DNA from: Engraulis encrasicolus
Taxonomy: Eukaryota > Chordata > Actinopteri > Clupeiformes > Engraulidae
Assembly: GCF_034702125.1 (NCBI RefSeq)
Contig: NC_085860.1
Location: 53,322,442 to 53,386,441, forward strand
DNA: 64,000 bases
Reading direction: 5' to 3'
Shown here: positions 46,391 to 59,000 of the stretch, in pieces
Layout of the letters: every line of letters starts with the position of its first letter
How positions within the stretch are numbered: position 1 is the first letter of the stretch
Position numbers and translations under genes: made by a program
Notes under the pieces: generated by a model
What the model was told of the DNA's origin: nothing
Seen by the model: only the letters and a program-made list of their open reading frames with translations
Databases searched by the model: none

Positions 46391-47753
46391 CAGAGGTCGC
46401 GTTAACCGACAAATGTCCGTCATTGACGGATTTTTTGAAGGATGACGGAAAATTCTGAAGCCTCTCCGTCATTTTGACGGATCAATATTCAGGGTGATGA
46501 TAAATAAATCATACGTTTAAGTAGGCCTACGCCTCTATCGAGTAGGGCAAATATGCATTTCAATTAGACATAGTTATCAGCGCAGATAATTTCATGCTAC
46601 TATCGTTTGCCTTTCTCCCTCTCTCCCTGCTTGTCATACCATGCGCCGCAGCTGTGCTCTGCGGCTGGCTGCAGCAGAGCGCGCGTCTCTGCACTTGCTC
46701 AAAATAATGAATTAAAATAACTAAGCCGTTGCCACCATACACGTGTGACTTCGACTTTAAGATTCAGAACTATGTGAAGACCTAGGCCTACTACATTTAC
46801 CGACTATCTGATTTTCTTCCAATGACGAAGTTGTCCCTCTATCGCCCTTCATAGAAGCATTCTTTCATAACTCCTCGCTTGAAACATAGGCTAAACAAAT
46901 ATGCGAATAGCACGTTTGCTAGCCAGAACCTTCACTCAAAGGCAACGCAGGTCTAAAACGGCTTCAGGACATTAACTAATAAAAACGACGGATATTCAAA
47001 AACCTAAATATTACCAGGCAACGCAACTTACAACTTGGCAAACGTTGCCAGAAACGGCTAACCTTCTCTCATTTCGATAGCTGGTTCACCCATTATAGGC
47101 GATATATTTTTTATTCAGACAACTTCACCGCGCTCCCAGAGCCAACATATAAGCCGAAGGGGCTAGGTATAGAGAGGCTCCCTTTACCGTCGCTGACATT
47201 TTTCAAGTTTTGCGAAATCTGGTCGTCTTCCTGTTGTAGGCTTCAGTGCCTTTGTCGACTGCCTGGGCTAAACCTTTCTGCTTCAAGACGGTTTTCCTTT
47301 CCATCGTGCATGTTAACCCATTTAACACGGCGCCTTTGTATTACAATCGGTGTATTAATCAGAGCAAAACGAGTGACTGACAGCTGTTGGATAAAGCCCT
47401 CCACGCGTCTTTTAAAAAAGTGCTTGTGGTGACCATAGCGCTGAACACTGAATCAGACGCGCGTCATGAGAGATATCTGCAGCTTTAGTGCAACGAGGGG
47501 GGCAGAGAGAGAAAGTGGACAAAATTGACTCCATCCTCAAAGTTGGAGAATGAATGTCGAGTGAAAGGGGGTGTATTCACAGCGGTTTACTCTCAATTGG
47601 CCGCAATTGCGCATGTGTTGTTCCCGGTGCTGGGTCGCGACCCCCCACATTGAGAAAAGAGATGGAGAATTTAAAAAAAAAAAAAAATGACGGATTTTTT
47701 TCGACCCTGTCCGTCAAAATGACGGACTGTGAAAAAGTCTAGCGCAACCTCTG
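46391..47753. mobile_element. hAT-type non-autonomous element (1363 bp)
   Basis: Ends CAGAGGTCGCGTTA and TAGCGCAACCTCTG. Flanks GTGGGGGG (46383-46390) and CTGGGGGG (47754-47761) give an 8-bp duplication with one change. Both subterminal regions carry repeated TCCGTCAATTTTGACGGA-like inverted motifs, possible transposase-binding sites. Absent from X at about 17490. Confidence 0.92.
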
Positions 47754-48035
47754 CTGGGGGGCATGTGGAACTTCCAGCTGCCCTTACTAGGCTACACAGA
47801 CAATATATGTTATATTGGGGCATTATTGTCACATGCTTTTGATAGTCCACCATTTTGTAGATGACCATGTCAACATGGACCACACAGTAAATTGTGATAA
47901 AAAAAAGGAAAACCTCATCTCGACCTGTGCATTCCTATGATGAGAGTGTAGTATTGACAGTATTACCATCATTATTTGTATGGCTGGTACCGGTATTTGT
48001 GTTTGCCAGAAGGCAATGTAATATAATAATAATAA

Positions 48036-48317
48036 GGTAACACTTTATTTTAGGGATACATCTATTAGCACTAATACATAAAATGTGTCTGTATAGGTAA
48101 CTTGTAAGGCATGTACAAAGATAAATCAAACATTTGTTAGGCATGTATTCGCAAATGTCTTGTTCATGCACAATAAGGGATTTATTACCAATTTAACCTT
48201 AGTAAGGACCTAGTAGGTCTTAGTGTTTGCTTAGTACATGCCTTACAAGTTACTTATGCAGGCATTAACATTGTATGTATTAGTGCTAGAGATGTATCCC
48301 TAAAATAAAGTGTTACC
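48036..48317. mobile_element. MITE with GGTAACAC ends, X' copy
   Basis: Duplicate of 17773-18055, so it predates the block duplication. Confidence 0.9.
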
Positions 48318-49025
48318 AATAATAGTAATAACTAGAAGTACTCAGAGAGCGCAGACCTCCAACCTGCTTGACCACCCTAAGTCTTTCTGAATTATTTTTG
48401 TGGAGTCCCCGCAATTCAATTTCTGGTCACAAGGGTGTCTAGATATATTAGGCCAGCAATGGTGAAGATTTTTTTTTTTAAGTCCTGGTTCAGATTCGTG
48501 ACCTGGGTCACCACCAGTATTTAATCACTTGTTCCTTGGGTCATTACTAACAACTCCACAAAGTTTCGTCCAAGTCAGTATACCTGAGAATCATCGGCAC
48601 AGCAGTGACAAGGCCATGTGAGTGGATCACATATCCCAGCGAACAGATGGGGTCTCAGCATAGTATATACTTGGGGCACCCCTGTGGAGAGCTTATGAGC
48701 TGAGGCCAGTCCTTAGAGGACGTAGGTTAACACTAGAACTACCAGGATTTTTCTGCCTACCTAGAAGTACCAGAGAGGGGTCATTTGACCCGGCGGCTTT
48801 TACCTAATCCACTAATCACTCATTTTGTTATGGTAATGAGGCTGGGGGCCGTGTGTGGGGTGAGTGGTGAGGGGGTCACACCTTACAGTGCTAACAGCCA
48901 AGACAAAAAGGGACAGACAGCTTCTTCCCAAGGGCTGTCAGCCTACAAAATCACCACAGGTAAATAGCAACTTGCATGAAGATATCAGCAGCAAAGACAG
49001 ATAGCACAGTTTGGCGGACAGTGTG

Positions 49026-50656
49026 TTACAGTTTTTCTCAATTGGTTTGGCTCATTTCTTGAAACTGAGATGTCATTCTCAAAACATGGACAAATTCCAA
49101 AACTAATTTGCAGTTCCTCACAACAGAATGGCATTTATCATTGCTTTCATCAAATTTCAAATGCTTTTGTACATGTCTCAATCATTTAGTACATCCTTGC
49201 AAATGGCTATGTACAAGTATCCTACAGTTAACACAATCAGCTTACATTTAGTAGAATTTTCAAATGAATGTACCTTGCTGATCTATCCCAATTGGTTGAT
49301 TCTCAGTGTAATGGTTGTCCTGAAAACATGTCATTACATTTTCTTCATATAAGTCATCAATGAATGTGTGAATGTCCCATGTGAATCATGACGAATCATA
49401 TGACTGCAAACCAGATAATGGTTGAATTACAGTTTTTCTCGATTGGTTTGGCTCATTTCTTGAAACTGAGATGACATTCCCATAACCATTGGGTCATTTG
49501 GCCAAGCATTCTTACACTTCTGCACAACAGTTCAGATAACTAGCAAAATGTCATATACCTCCCAAAACACTCTTGCATCAGCACTACACCGTCTCACATA
49601 TAAATGGTCAGTACCATCAAAATGGCATAGATCCTTCTCAATTGCTTTGAGTCATTTGCATTCATTTAGTCCTTCTGTCAAAATAAACTGGATGGTTCAG
49701 CATAACTATATGGATCCTCATCACTCGCTCATATCACCCCAAAAAACAGTTTAACCCATGTGTCAAAACTACATTTTTTCCCCACGATATATCATCAGTA
49801 CCCCCAAAATACATTGTCCCTTTGCCATTGTGTAAGCACTGCCAGTCAAAATGGTTAGGTGTTTTATCTACGTTCAGCTAACAGATTTCGACTATGTATA
49901 AAAATGAAAAAGTGAGTGGAAACCATTGAAGTTTGACAACACAGATAATTTACCAAGGACATTTATCAGTAACTTTCTTTACTGTAAATTCATATACAGA
50001 AAGTAATGGGTCCATATATCACAGGGTTTCTCATGGGTTTTGGCTCATTTCTCAAAACAGAGATAACGTATTCTCAAAATAATATGGATAAATGCTAAAG
50101 CAACTAGCAATTGTTCAAACAATGTCGTTTGAAAAAGTGTCATGAAATTAGCCAAATAACAGAGGAAACTGTAGTATACACGGTTGTAAAATTATTTTCT
50201 ACTAACTAGTAAAGTTACAATACCATCTGACCTGTTGAACACTGTCATGAATTTACTATGTAATGAAATTCTTAAAATATTATGTCCTTGACTGTTTTGG
50301 GAGACCACTTTGCATATGATGACTTACACAATGAAATAATGCTGACGTGTTTTGGAGAGGGCAACCATTAGACTGAGAATTGTCTAATTCGTTTAGATAA
50401 GCAAGGTCTATTTATTTGGAAAATGTGCTAAATGTATGCTGAATGTGTCAACTGAAGCGTATTTGTACATATCCTTTGCAGAGATGTACTAAAACATTTG
50501 AGATCTTGTACAAAGCATTTGATATCTGATGAAAGCAATGAAAAATGCCATTCTGTTTTGGGAAATTGCAAGTTGGTTTGGGGATTTGTCCGTGTTGTTT
50601 TGAGAATGTCATCTCAGTTTCAAAAAATTACCCAAACCAATCGAGAAAAACTGTAA
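49026..50656. mobile_element. Nested TIR element (1631 bp)
   Basis: Ends TTACAGTTTTTCTC and GAGAAAAACTGTAA, continuing as an imperfect inverted repeat for about 60 bp. The left end is partly repeated internally at about 49427-49490, indicating a nested or duplicated terminus. The superfamily is uncertain. Confidence 0.8.
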
Positions 50657-50848
50657 CGTGTGAATCTCCCATGCCATGTGACCATAACGACTCATGTGAA
50701 TGCAACCTGGCAATTGTTAGACGGATAAATACCGGTGCATGTGGACTACTGCTTCACTTCCCTCAAGAATTTTGTGGTGAAAGAAGCTCCTCTCCAATGA
50801 ACGAAGATGCAGAGATACAGCACTCAACAGGCATTGGAAATGATCCGC

Positions 50849-50875
50849 ACACACACACACACACACACAAACACA

Positions 50876-50938
<63 letters not shown>

Positions 50939-50949
50939 ACACACACACA
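50849..50949. repeat. (CA)n microsatellite
   Basis: About 100 bp of CA repeats with AAACAC and CCACAC interruptions. Confidence 0.97.
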
Positions 50950-51101
50950 GTGGTCTCAAGTGACAGCTGTGAGCTGCTAACAGCCACATTTCCACAACAA
51001 AAGGAGTGTCCACAGGGGGTCCCAAAGGGTCAAATGACCCCCTTGTGGGGCTTTTAGGTAAAAAGGTCAATTGACCCCTCCGTGGTAATTCTAGTGTTTA
51101 A

Positions 51102-51459
51102 AGGTACATTGTGCAGGAAATGGTCAAAAAAGGTACTGCAACTATGCTGCTCATTGAAACTGGGTTGCCTATTCCCCAATTTGATCTTTACATGAAAGTT
51201 TACTAAGTAATAAACAAATATTTCCTAGTATGATCCAAGTAGTCATTTTTGCAGCTAAAAATGGCTATTTTTGGAAATTCAAAATGGCGGACCATGGAGA
51301 AGATCCCCCTTTTCATGTATGAAAAGTGCATTTTTTTCCAGTCATAATGAATACTTAGAATTTGATGGCGGTGGTAGTATTCATGAAAAAGGTAACATTA
51401 GTGAATGGGCATCATGAATTTTGGAAATAAACAACTAAAAATCTCACACAGGGTCCCCT
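51102..51459. mobile_element. TTAA-flanked MITE, X' copy
   Basis: Copy of 18472-18828 with small indels; right TTAA at 51460-51463. Confidence 0.85.
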
Positions 51460-52579
51460 TTAAATCTGTGGTTTCCTTTGTATGAATGAACCCACAATCA
51501 CCATGACAAGTTCGGTTCAAATCTGTGCTGAGGAAAAGAATTCATTAGACCACTTTTGATTTTAAATGTGGTTGGTTTTATTCATTACTGCAATGGAAAG
51601 GGTTTATATTTTACAAATAGAAAAAAGGAAAATGTGAAGTTGATTTGTAAAATTTAGCTTAACACATTGACTACCAAATCACGGGGGAAACCCGTTTTTG
51701 CTTCCCATGCGTTTGGCTCCCCAAAACGGGAAAACCCGTTTTTGAGTTGTTATGGTATTTTCATAACTAGACACTTCAATGCTTATTGTGTGTGATTTTG
51801 GGAGCTCTGTGATATGTAGAAAGACATAGATGACAGTCCAAAAGGTTGTGTCATCATCTGGACATTTTAATCACAAACGCCAGGATCGGAGCCACCCAAG
51901 AATATATTTGATAACAACTGCTGTATGGAACTGCGCCCCTTTGCCCTCTCTGTGTACACCTTGCTAAATGTCTAGGCCTACGATGCTGCCATCTCTATAA
52001 ACACACAAGAAGCGTGTTTGTATGTATGTTGTTTACTGAGTGTTATAGTAGGCTACAGTCAGCGTCCACGTCTATGGCGCTTTATAGTATGCTACACATT
52101 GTGAACTCTGATTTGGATTATTACCCTTACCTCGGATATTTGCTCGGCAACCAGACAAGTTGGATTCTTCATTTTTGTTCTTTTATAACCCCCATGATAA
52201 AATTGACGCTGTAGTGAAACAGGTGTGAGAGAAAGCTGGCAGCTACTGTCTAGCATTGCTATGTAAACAGCATGCAACGCATGCATGGCACAGCACAACA
52301 GCTGTTTCCCCAGACCACACAAGGATCGGAGACATTAACGCAGCCGATTAACAGATTTTGTTGTTGATGTTGGACTAAAAGCCGATAAGGACGTGTTTTG
52401 CTTACACGTTGGTTGGTGTGACCAAGACCCGTTTCACACGTGCAAAGATTAGTTGTGCAGGGACAGACAGTGTACTTCCGGAGGTGAAAATATGCGTTTG
52501 GTTTGGTTGGTACAATTGGAGGGGGAGGTCACAGAGCAGGAGAGATGTGTCTAGTACACCAATATCATATAGACCTCAA

Positions 52580-52932
52580 ACCGCAGAAAAATACACCAGA
52601 GGCGATCTGAGCGAGTCGAGCGACGGAAGTAATTGACTTTGTATTGAGTCGAGAGACAAAAGCGATTCTGGAGACTAGGAGCGATTTGCGCAACGAGCGC
52701 GACAGTTTGAAGTTGAAATCTTTTCAACTTTCTATGACGCGTTTCGGCGACAAGCCGCGACAGCCCAATGACTGTATAGAGGTCAGTGACCACAGAGCCA
52801 ATGGGAGACGATGCTTGAATGCTTTGCCTTCTGCCTGTACGGACATACTCTTGTCTTCCTCAATCGCTCTGTATCGCTTGCTGCTACACTCTGTCGCTTG
52901 AATCGCATCGCCGCTGGGTGTATTTCTGCGGT
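52580..52932. mobile_element. MITE with ACCGCAGA ends, X' copy
   Basis: Copy of 19874-20213 with extra bases in homopolymers. Confidence 0.82.
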
Positions 52933-54344
52933 CAGAAGTCACCCGGAAACATGTAGCAGACTGTAGTATTTCTTGTTAGCATTTAAGGACTTCCGGTTCC
53001 CAGCGATCGACCATGGGAATTGGGACCAGTCTCAAATAAGGTGTGTGTGCAAACACGCGATGAATGAACCCCCGTAAACTGACGAGGGTATTACAAATAG
53101 ACTGTTAGGGATGACATGAATTGATCATTTTTTGTGTCAAACGCCAACATAAATACGATGTTGTTGCTATGCTATCACATGCTTAACCCCGGAAAAACTG
53201 GCAGACTACAGGATGGAGATTTCACGAGCTGTGACCATGGTAACCCACGATAAACCGCCACAACCTTCCTAGTACGAGACTTTTGGAAATATTTCTGACC
53301 AAGCTCTGATACAGGTTGTTTTCACTCCTGGTAACACTCTTTTGATAAAACGTTAAAAAGTGCCATAACTGCAATTACTCCAATCGCCTTGGTTTAGTAG
53401 TATTACTTGAAGAGTTCAGATGCAAAACCCCCTAAGTGCCTTTTCAGAAAATAATCTTAATTCATTTTTATTTAATACAAAGCTATCAAAATTGCCTATT
53501 TTTTTTTAAATGTATTTATTTAATATAACTATTTTTATGTACTATCAAGTACATGAATGTAAACCAAACCAACAACTGGGTTCTCTAAAAATATGCAAGT
53601 GCAGGTCTTCAGAAATGTAGTTAGGGGATTTTGCATCCCAACTCTTCATATGTTATATTGGGGCACTATTACCACAGTAGCCTACCACAGTACACTCTGA
53701 CCAAAAAATTCCAAAAAAGGAATTGTCCTGTATAGCAAAGGGGCAGGTGCTTTAACCCACCTCATCCCTATCTGTGCAGGCCTATGGTGCGAGTGTAGTA
53801 TAGGAGTGATTCTACGATTCGCCTGCGCTTTGGCTAAAGCAAAATGTAAATTCTCAGTATTTCTTTCAACTAAATGACTTAGATGTTTACATAGTGTAGT
53901 ATTTAAGTTTCAAACAAACAAATTGCCAAGCTTAATCCTGAATTATTTTTTTTGTCAAAGTGTTATGGACAAATACTATGTAATTTCAAACATATATAAA
54001 AATACTACAGAGTTTTAAACAACTACGTTTAAAAGTGCTTATGTCCCTTAGCAATAATGTTTTTTCATTAATCCCTGTGCAACTGATAAAGAAAATGTGT
54101 ATTGTTGATCTTCATAAGTAGGAATTTTGAATGATTTCACTCTGATACAGACTGACACATTTTCTTTATAAATCCCTGTAACGTCTGATTGGAATTTAGT
54201 CACCCTCCTTACACAAGACTTCCCTCTCCAGAGATAATCTTAGTGTCTGTTCATAGGATTTTTCCAACACATAATAAGGCCTTGAGCTAGAAGCCAAAAA
54301 TTGACCTCTCACAATCGAACCGGTGGGCAAGTTCTAATCTGTTT

Positions 54345-56014
54345 TTTTTACTTCTTAGACATCTCAAGTAAACAGTTTGGCACAATGATACAGTAAGGAT
54401 ACTTATGTAGAACCTCCTTGGTTTGGCATGATAACCATTGCAAACAGGTAGCTTTTTGGTAGTTATCATGTGTGAAATGGTGGGACCAGTAAAATGCGAA
54501 ATGTGATTGAAATCGATATTGTGGTTCTTTGCTATTACGTAAGTGTAGTTTGGTTGACCAGCACAGGGTGCTTGAATTACCTCAGGGATGGATTTCCCGT
54601 TCTATTAAGACCTCTACAGGGATTGTTAGGACCACACTAATAGGCCTAATAGAATCACCTCAGCAATATGTGAGTGACAAAATGTGATAAAAATGTGGGT
54701 AATTTATTTGTTTATTGAAAACTTGTCCTGCACAATAGCAAGAATAACGATGAACAAACACCACGAACAAATACACATTAACCATATTAAAATAAACTAA
54801 AGAGCCATTAATCCAGTCCTCAAGATCTGACTCAGTCCAGTAAGCATCTGTAAATATGTCACCATGAATTATCCTCTTCATGCTGAGATTACGCATGTTT
54901 GAAGTTTTTAGAGGGTTTTGTGCATTTTGAGCTAATTCTCAGAGGGACCAGTTGGCAATCTGGTCAGTTTACATTTGATGCTTTATGGCTGCACTTGCAA
55001 GACATTCATGTTGTAGCACTGCCTCAGGGGCTGGAGATTGCCGCATTCACTGTATAGTGAAGCTTGGTCATTTTCATAGTTGGCCCAGCCATGTAATGGT
55101 CAAGTGGGCTGGGGATTTGTGGAGCTGCTTGTGAAGACTTGCTCTCAAGATTGCCAGCCTGATAGTTGGCAAGTCCTCACCTGGTTGTATTTATGTTCTA
55201 CGTATTTGTTGATGCAATGTAGAGTTGGGCACTCTAAATGCTTCATGAATACATCCAATGGACAGCTCCAAGTCCTGTCCCAGCGTCTATGAAAAAAAAC
55301 AGTTTGAAAGAGCTCTGATTCTCATCGTAGAGCTTTTAAGGCTCTGAGCTTTCCACAGCCTGCACTGGTCCTGTTGTATTTTACGATGAGTATTTTTTGT
55401 ATTTACTTTACATTATTTTTCGCATATATTGTAGCCCTAGCCTCTTCCCCCTTACATTAGAAAAAATTGAATTTCATGTTAAGAGGATATTCCCTATCAA
55501 ACATATACATCGGTGGGCTCGGTGGGTACTCGCACTTGGGTTAACGCAAAAGTAGTTCAAGAAAAAACTGCCAGGTGGTTGTACCCCGGCTGTTCTTGTG
55601 GTGGAACACCTCGGGCCGGCTGGCTTTAAGGGTCGTAACGCGAAGTCCCTCCTCGTTATAACCTTATTGTCACCAAATGGTAATGGCCAAGTCTTAATCG
55701 GTTACCTAAGACTTCCTGCATTTGTTAGTAATGTTGTCTTAGTAGACATGTGAGTTCAGCGTTTTCAGCCCAAGAGTGTAATTGCGGGTACTCTGTCTCT
55801 AGCCAGGGCTTCCTTGCTATTTGCCAGTTAGTGTGAGGCTAGTCTCAGAGGTGGAAATGTGAATACTGTAAAAAATGTAATTAGAGTAAACAATCTAGGA
55901 ATAAAGAATGATCCATAGTAGACTTGGTGTTCAAAAATTTCTACTCAAAGTAGAAGTAAAGATTACCTCTATTTAAGAAGCAGACTCTACTTGAGTCAAA
56001 AGTTTGATTTGTTG
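54345..56014. other. No gene recognised between X' and Y'
   Basis: No protein-coding exon or clear element boundary. The 10 kb that separates X from Y in the first copy, including the Penelope element and the L1 5' part, is absent here. Confidence 0.4.
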
Positions 56015-59000
56015 TAAGTATTTACAGTGTCAGGAGCTATATACAAAAAAAGGCGGAAAAGGAAAAGGCAACTAATGAAGTTTAAATTTTTTTCTATTAG
56101 AAAATAGAAAACAAAAAGCGAGCAGAAAGGGGGAAGGTGCTCTCAGCAAAGGGCCTATAAACTAAATACAAAAGGGATGACAAAAAACAAAAAGTTGCAC
56201 AAACGCAAAAGAAAAATGGGGGAGAATGAATTACTAAATTACTCTTTACAGATAGTGTCCCTGGAAGTGAAGAATTATGGAAAAGAATGGCTTCTGATAC
56301 AAAAACTAATCCCACGTCCAAATGCTGGACAGAGCTTTGGCTGGAAGGGCAATCAAAGATTTTTGTTATGGTACCTAAACAATGTGCCCCTATCTCAGGA
56401 GTTGACATTAAAATGTTGGCGAGGATGTGGAAAGAAGAAGGGGTCGCAGTACACAATATTCTATACATGTTCTATAAAATTTAAAACCTTTTTGGGAAGA
56501 GGTAAGGGGCGAGCGTCACCATTACATTTTTGATCTTAAAAAACCCTTTAAAAACCACCGGGAAATGTAAAAGAAAAAAGGGCTTCCAAAATTTCCCAGG
56601 GTGGCACTTTGGCCCCCCAAAGGGGGAAAACCCATAAATGGCCCGCCCCCAACCCTTGCCCCCGGGGCCCCCTTTTCCATACCCCAAAAAAAAAGGTTTT
56701 CGCTCGCATTGTCGGAAGTGCCCTCTGGTTCATGAGAAAAAGGAAAGGCAGATTTTCCCGCAAATCGCACGGGGTTTCTCTGGATAAAAAAAATAAAAAA
56801 GCCAAACACGGCGCTTTTGGGGGTACTAACGTCTGATTTGGGAAATTACCACAAAAAACATATATTTTTGGGTTGTAGCTACTTCCCAAAACTTTCCCAA
56901 AGGGCCCAGTGAGAGCATTGTTTTCTGGGGGGCAGAATTTAAAAAGCGCCCCGGGGAAAACAAGTGCTTCAAACCAAAGTAAAAAAATTGTTAAAAACCT
57001 AAACAAACATTTAAAGAAAAGTTTAAAAACTTCTGGGAATTTTATTATCAAAAATGATCAGGATCCTTTCTGTAGAAAGCCAAAAGGGAATTTTGTAGCC
57101 TGTCTTCGAACCCCTGCTTGTTCCCAAACTCAAGGGGCGTGGTGGGCACAAGTTCCCAAAAAATGGGGGTGCACAAAGTCGCCCCCGGGGCAGCTCGGCC
57201 CGGGTGTGACGTCATTTGGGTCACGTGACGGCGGCGAGTGGGGGTTCGCGAGTGAAAGTATGAAGGAGGCTGGGCCCCGTCACGCCAAGTAAAAACCCCC
57301 TTTTAGGCTTTCGCCCCTCCCGAACAGGTTTAAAAGAAGCCCGTGGATTTTTTCAATTCAAAGGGATTTTACTGCATAAAGAAAATTAAAAAAACTAGGG
57401 GAAAAAAGGCAAAAAAACCCAAGATTCAGCGAGGGTTTAATACAATAAAAAAATTTTTTGGAAAGGGAAAAAAATATTTTTTTATATTTTTTCTAGAAAG
57501 TGCTCCCCCAAAAATTTGGGGAAAAAAGGTACCCAGAAAATCTTGAAATAATTGTGTCTTATTTTAAAAATAAAAACAAAAAACAAAAGCCTTTAAAGTT
57601 TATGCATGCCCTCACAACCCCCCACCCCCCACACCGAATTTACTTTACACCCAAAATAAAAACCCCTTTATTTAAAAACCCCAACATACGGGTTTGAGCT
57701 TTAAAATTTGTTTCTTTCCTTTTCCCCTTCTCTCTCTCTCCTCGCTCTCCCCTTCTCTTTTCCCCTTTTGGGTCTCTTAAGGTTTTCATTTAAGGCTTTT
57801 TTTATTTTATTTTAAATTTTCTGTCTTTTTTGGTTTTCTTTGTTTTTGTCTTTTGTTTTTCAGGTCAATGTTATTGTCATTTACGTAGGGGGGGGGGGGA
57901 GTTTTTTTGGGTTTAGTATGCTAAAATTCATAAAATAATTGAAGTAGTATGGGCTTAAATTTTACTTAAAAGTAAAAAACAAAACCCAAACCCCAGATAC
58001 CCGGCTTCACGTCCTTTAATCAGCAATTTTTGGGGGAAAGCCCCAAAGGGACCCCTGCAAAGCTTCACACAGTTTTAAAAAGCCCCCCCCAGCAATACCC
58101 AAATCCCAAAATGCAACTAAAAATCCCTTAAAGGGCGGGCCTCACCCCTAACCACCCCGCTACCCCCCAGCAGAAGTTGCAAAAAATTGTCAGCCCAACC
58201 GGGAGCAGTGCAAAAAAGCAGCCCCAATCGGGAAAGGCACCCTGCAGCTGTAGCCACCCCCGCAGAATTAAAGGGGAAAGCCCGGGAAACAACTGCAGAT
58301 GCCCCAAAACGGTGCAGCAAAGCCCAAAAGCAATTTTTTTACCACCCCAAAGTGAAACTCGAAATGCTAAAGTAGTTATACTACAGTACCCCCGGCCAGC
58401 AAACCCCAACACCCGTTGAAAGAAACCCCAAAAAAAAAACCCCAAAGAAAAAGGCCAGCAACACCTCCAGCAAAAGCTGCAGCAGTGACTTAAACCCAGT
58501 AAAAGGTCCAGGGGAACATCTTTCCCAGGGGCATGATAATCTTCAAGTCATTTAGTACCCTCCAAAAAGTCCCTAAAGAAAACAATGAAAAAAGGCCCCA
58601 TGGTAGTGACTGTGCGATTTTCCTTTGGCCCCCGTAGCAAACCCAATGCAACCCGATAGAAAATGAAAGCAAGCATAGGCAAAGTTTTAAAGTTTTCTCG
58701 GGAACAAAAACCCAAAAAAGCAAAAGCAGTGAGAGTTCTTTCCATAACAAAAAGGCCCCCTTAGGCTTCAGTAATTTCCAAAGGAAAGGTCTGCCTTTTT
58801 TTAAAATGATAAATAAAAAATATTTAAAGCATCCCCCCCCATACACCGTTTTGTGTGTAACTTGCAGAGTGATGCGGGAAACTGATTGGGGTCCACTTTG
58901 ATTTATTGATACAAAAACTTATACTTTTTCCCCTGTCAGCCCGGGTTTTAGGAAAAAAATTTTGGGGTAAACATTAAATGATGTTGATTTTTGTATTTCC

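Larger units (their letters stand above)
48731..51097. mobile_element. piggyBac-like element with nested insertion (2367 bp)
   Basis: Ends CACTAGAACTACC and GGTAATTCTAGTG(T), with TTAA on both sides (48727-48730 and 51098-51101). X has a single TTAA here. GGGGTCATTTGACC-type motifs lie near both ends. It has used the left TTAA of the older MITE that starts at 51102. Confidence 0.92.
42128..54344 (+). repeat. Duplicated block X' (12.2 kb with insertions)
   Basis: Direct copy of 15088-21588 interrupted by three DNA transposons (42240-44166, 46391-47753, 48731-51097) for which X supplies intact empty sites. Confidence 0.95.

Noticed and set aside
50545..51057. 170-codon frame ending in a His/Thr repeat
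   Set aside because: Half of it is the (CA)n microsatellite and the rest spans the right ends of two DNA transposons.
56548..57051. 167-codon minus-strand frame
   Set aside because: Lies in the homopolymer-rich low-quality region; composition follows base runs (Phe, Pro, Gly).
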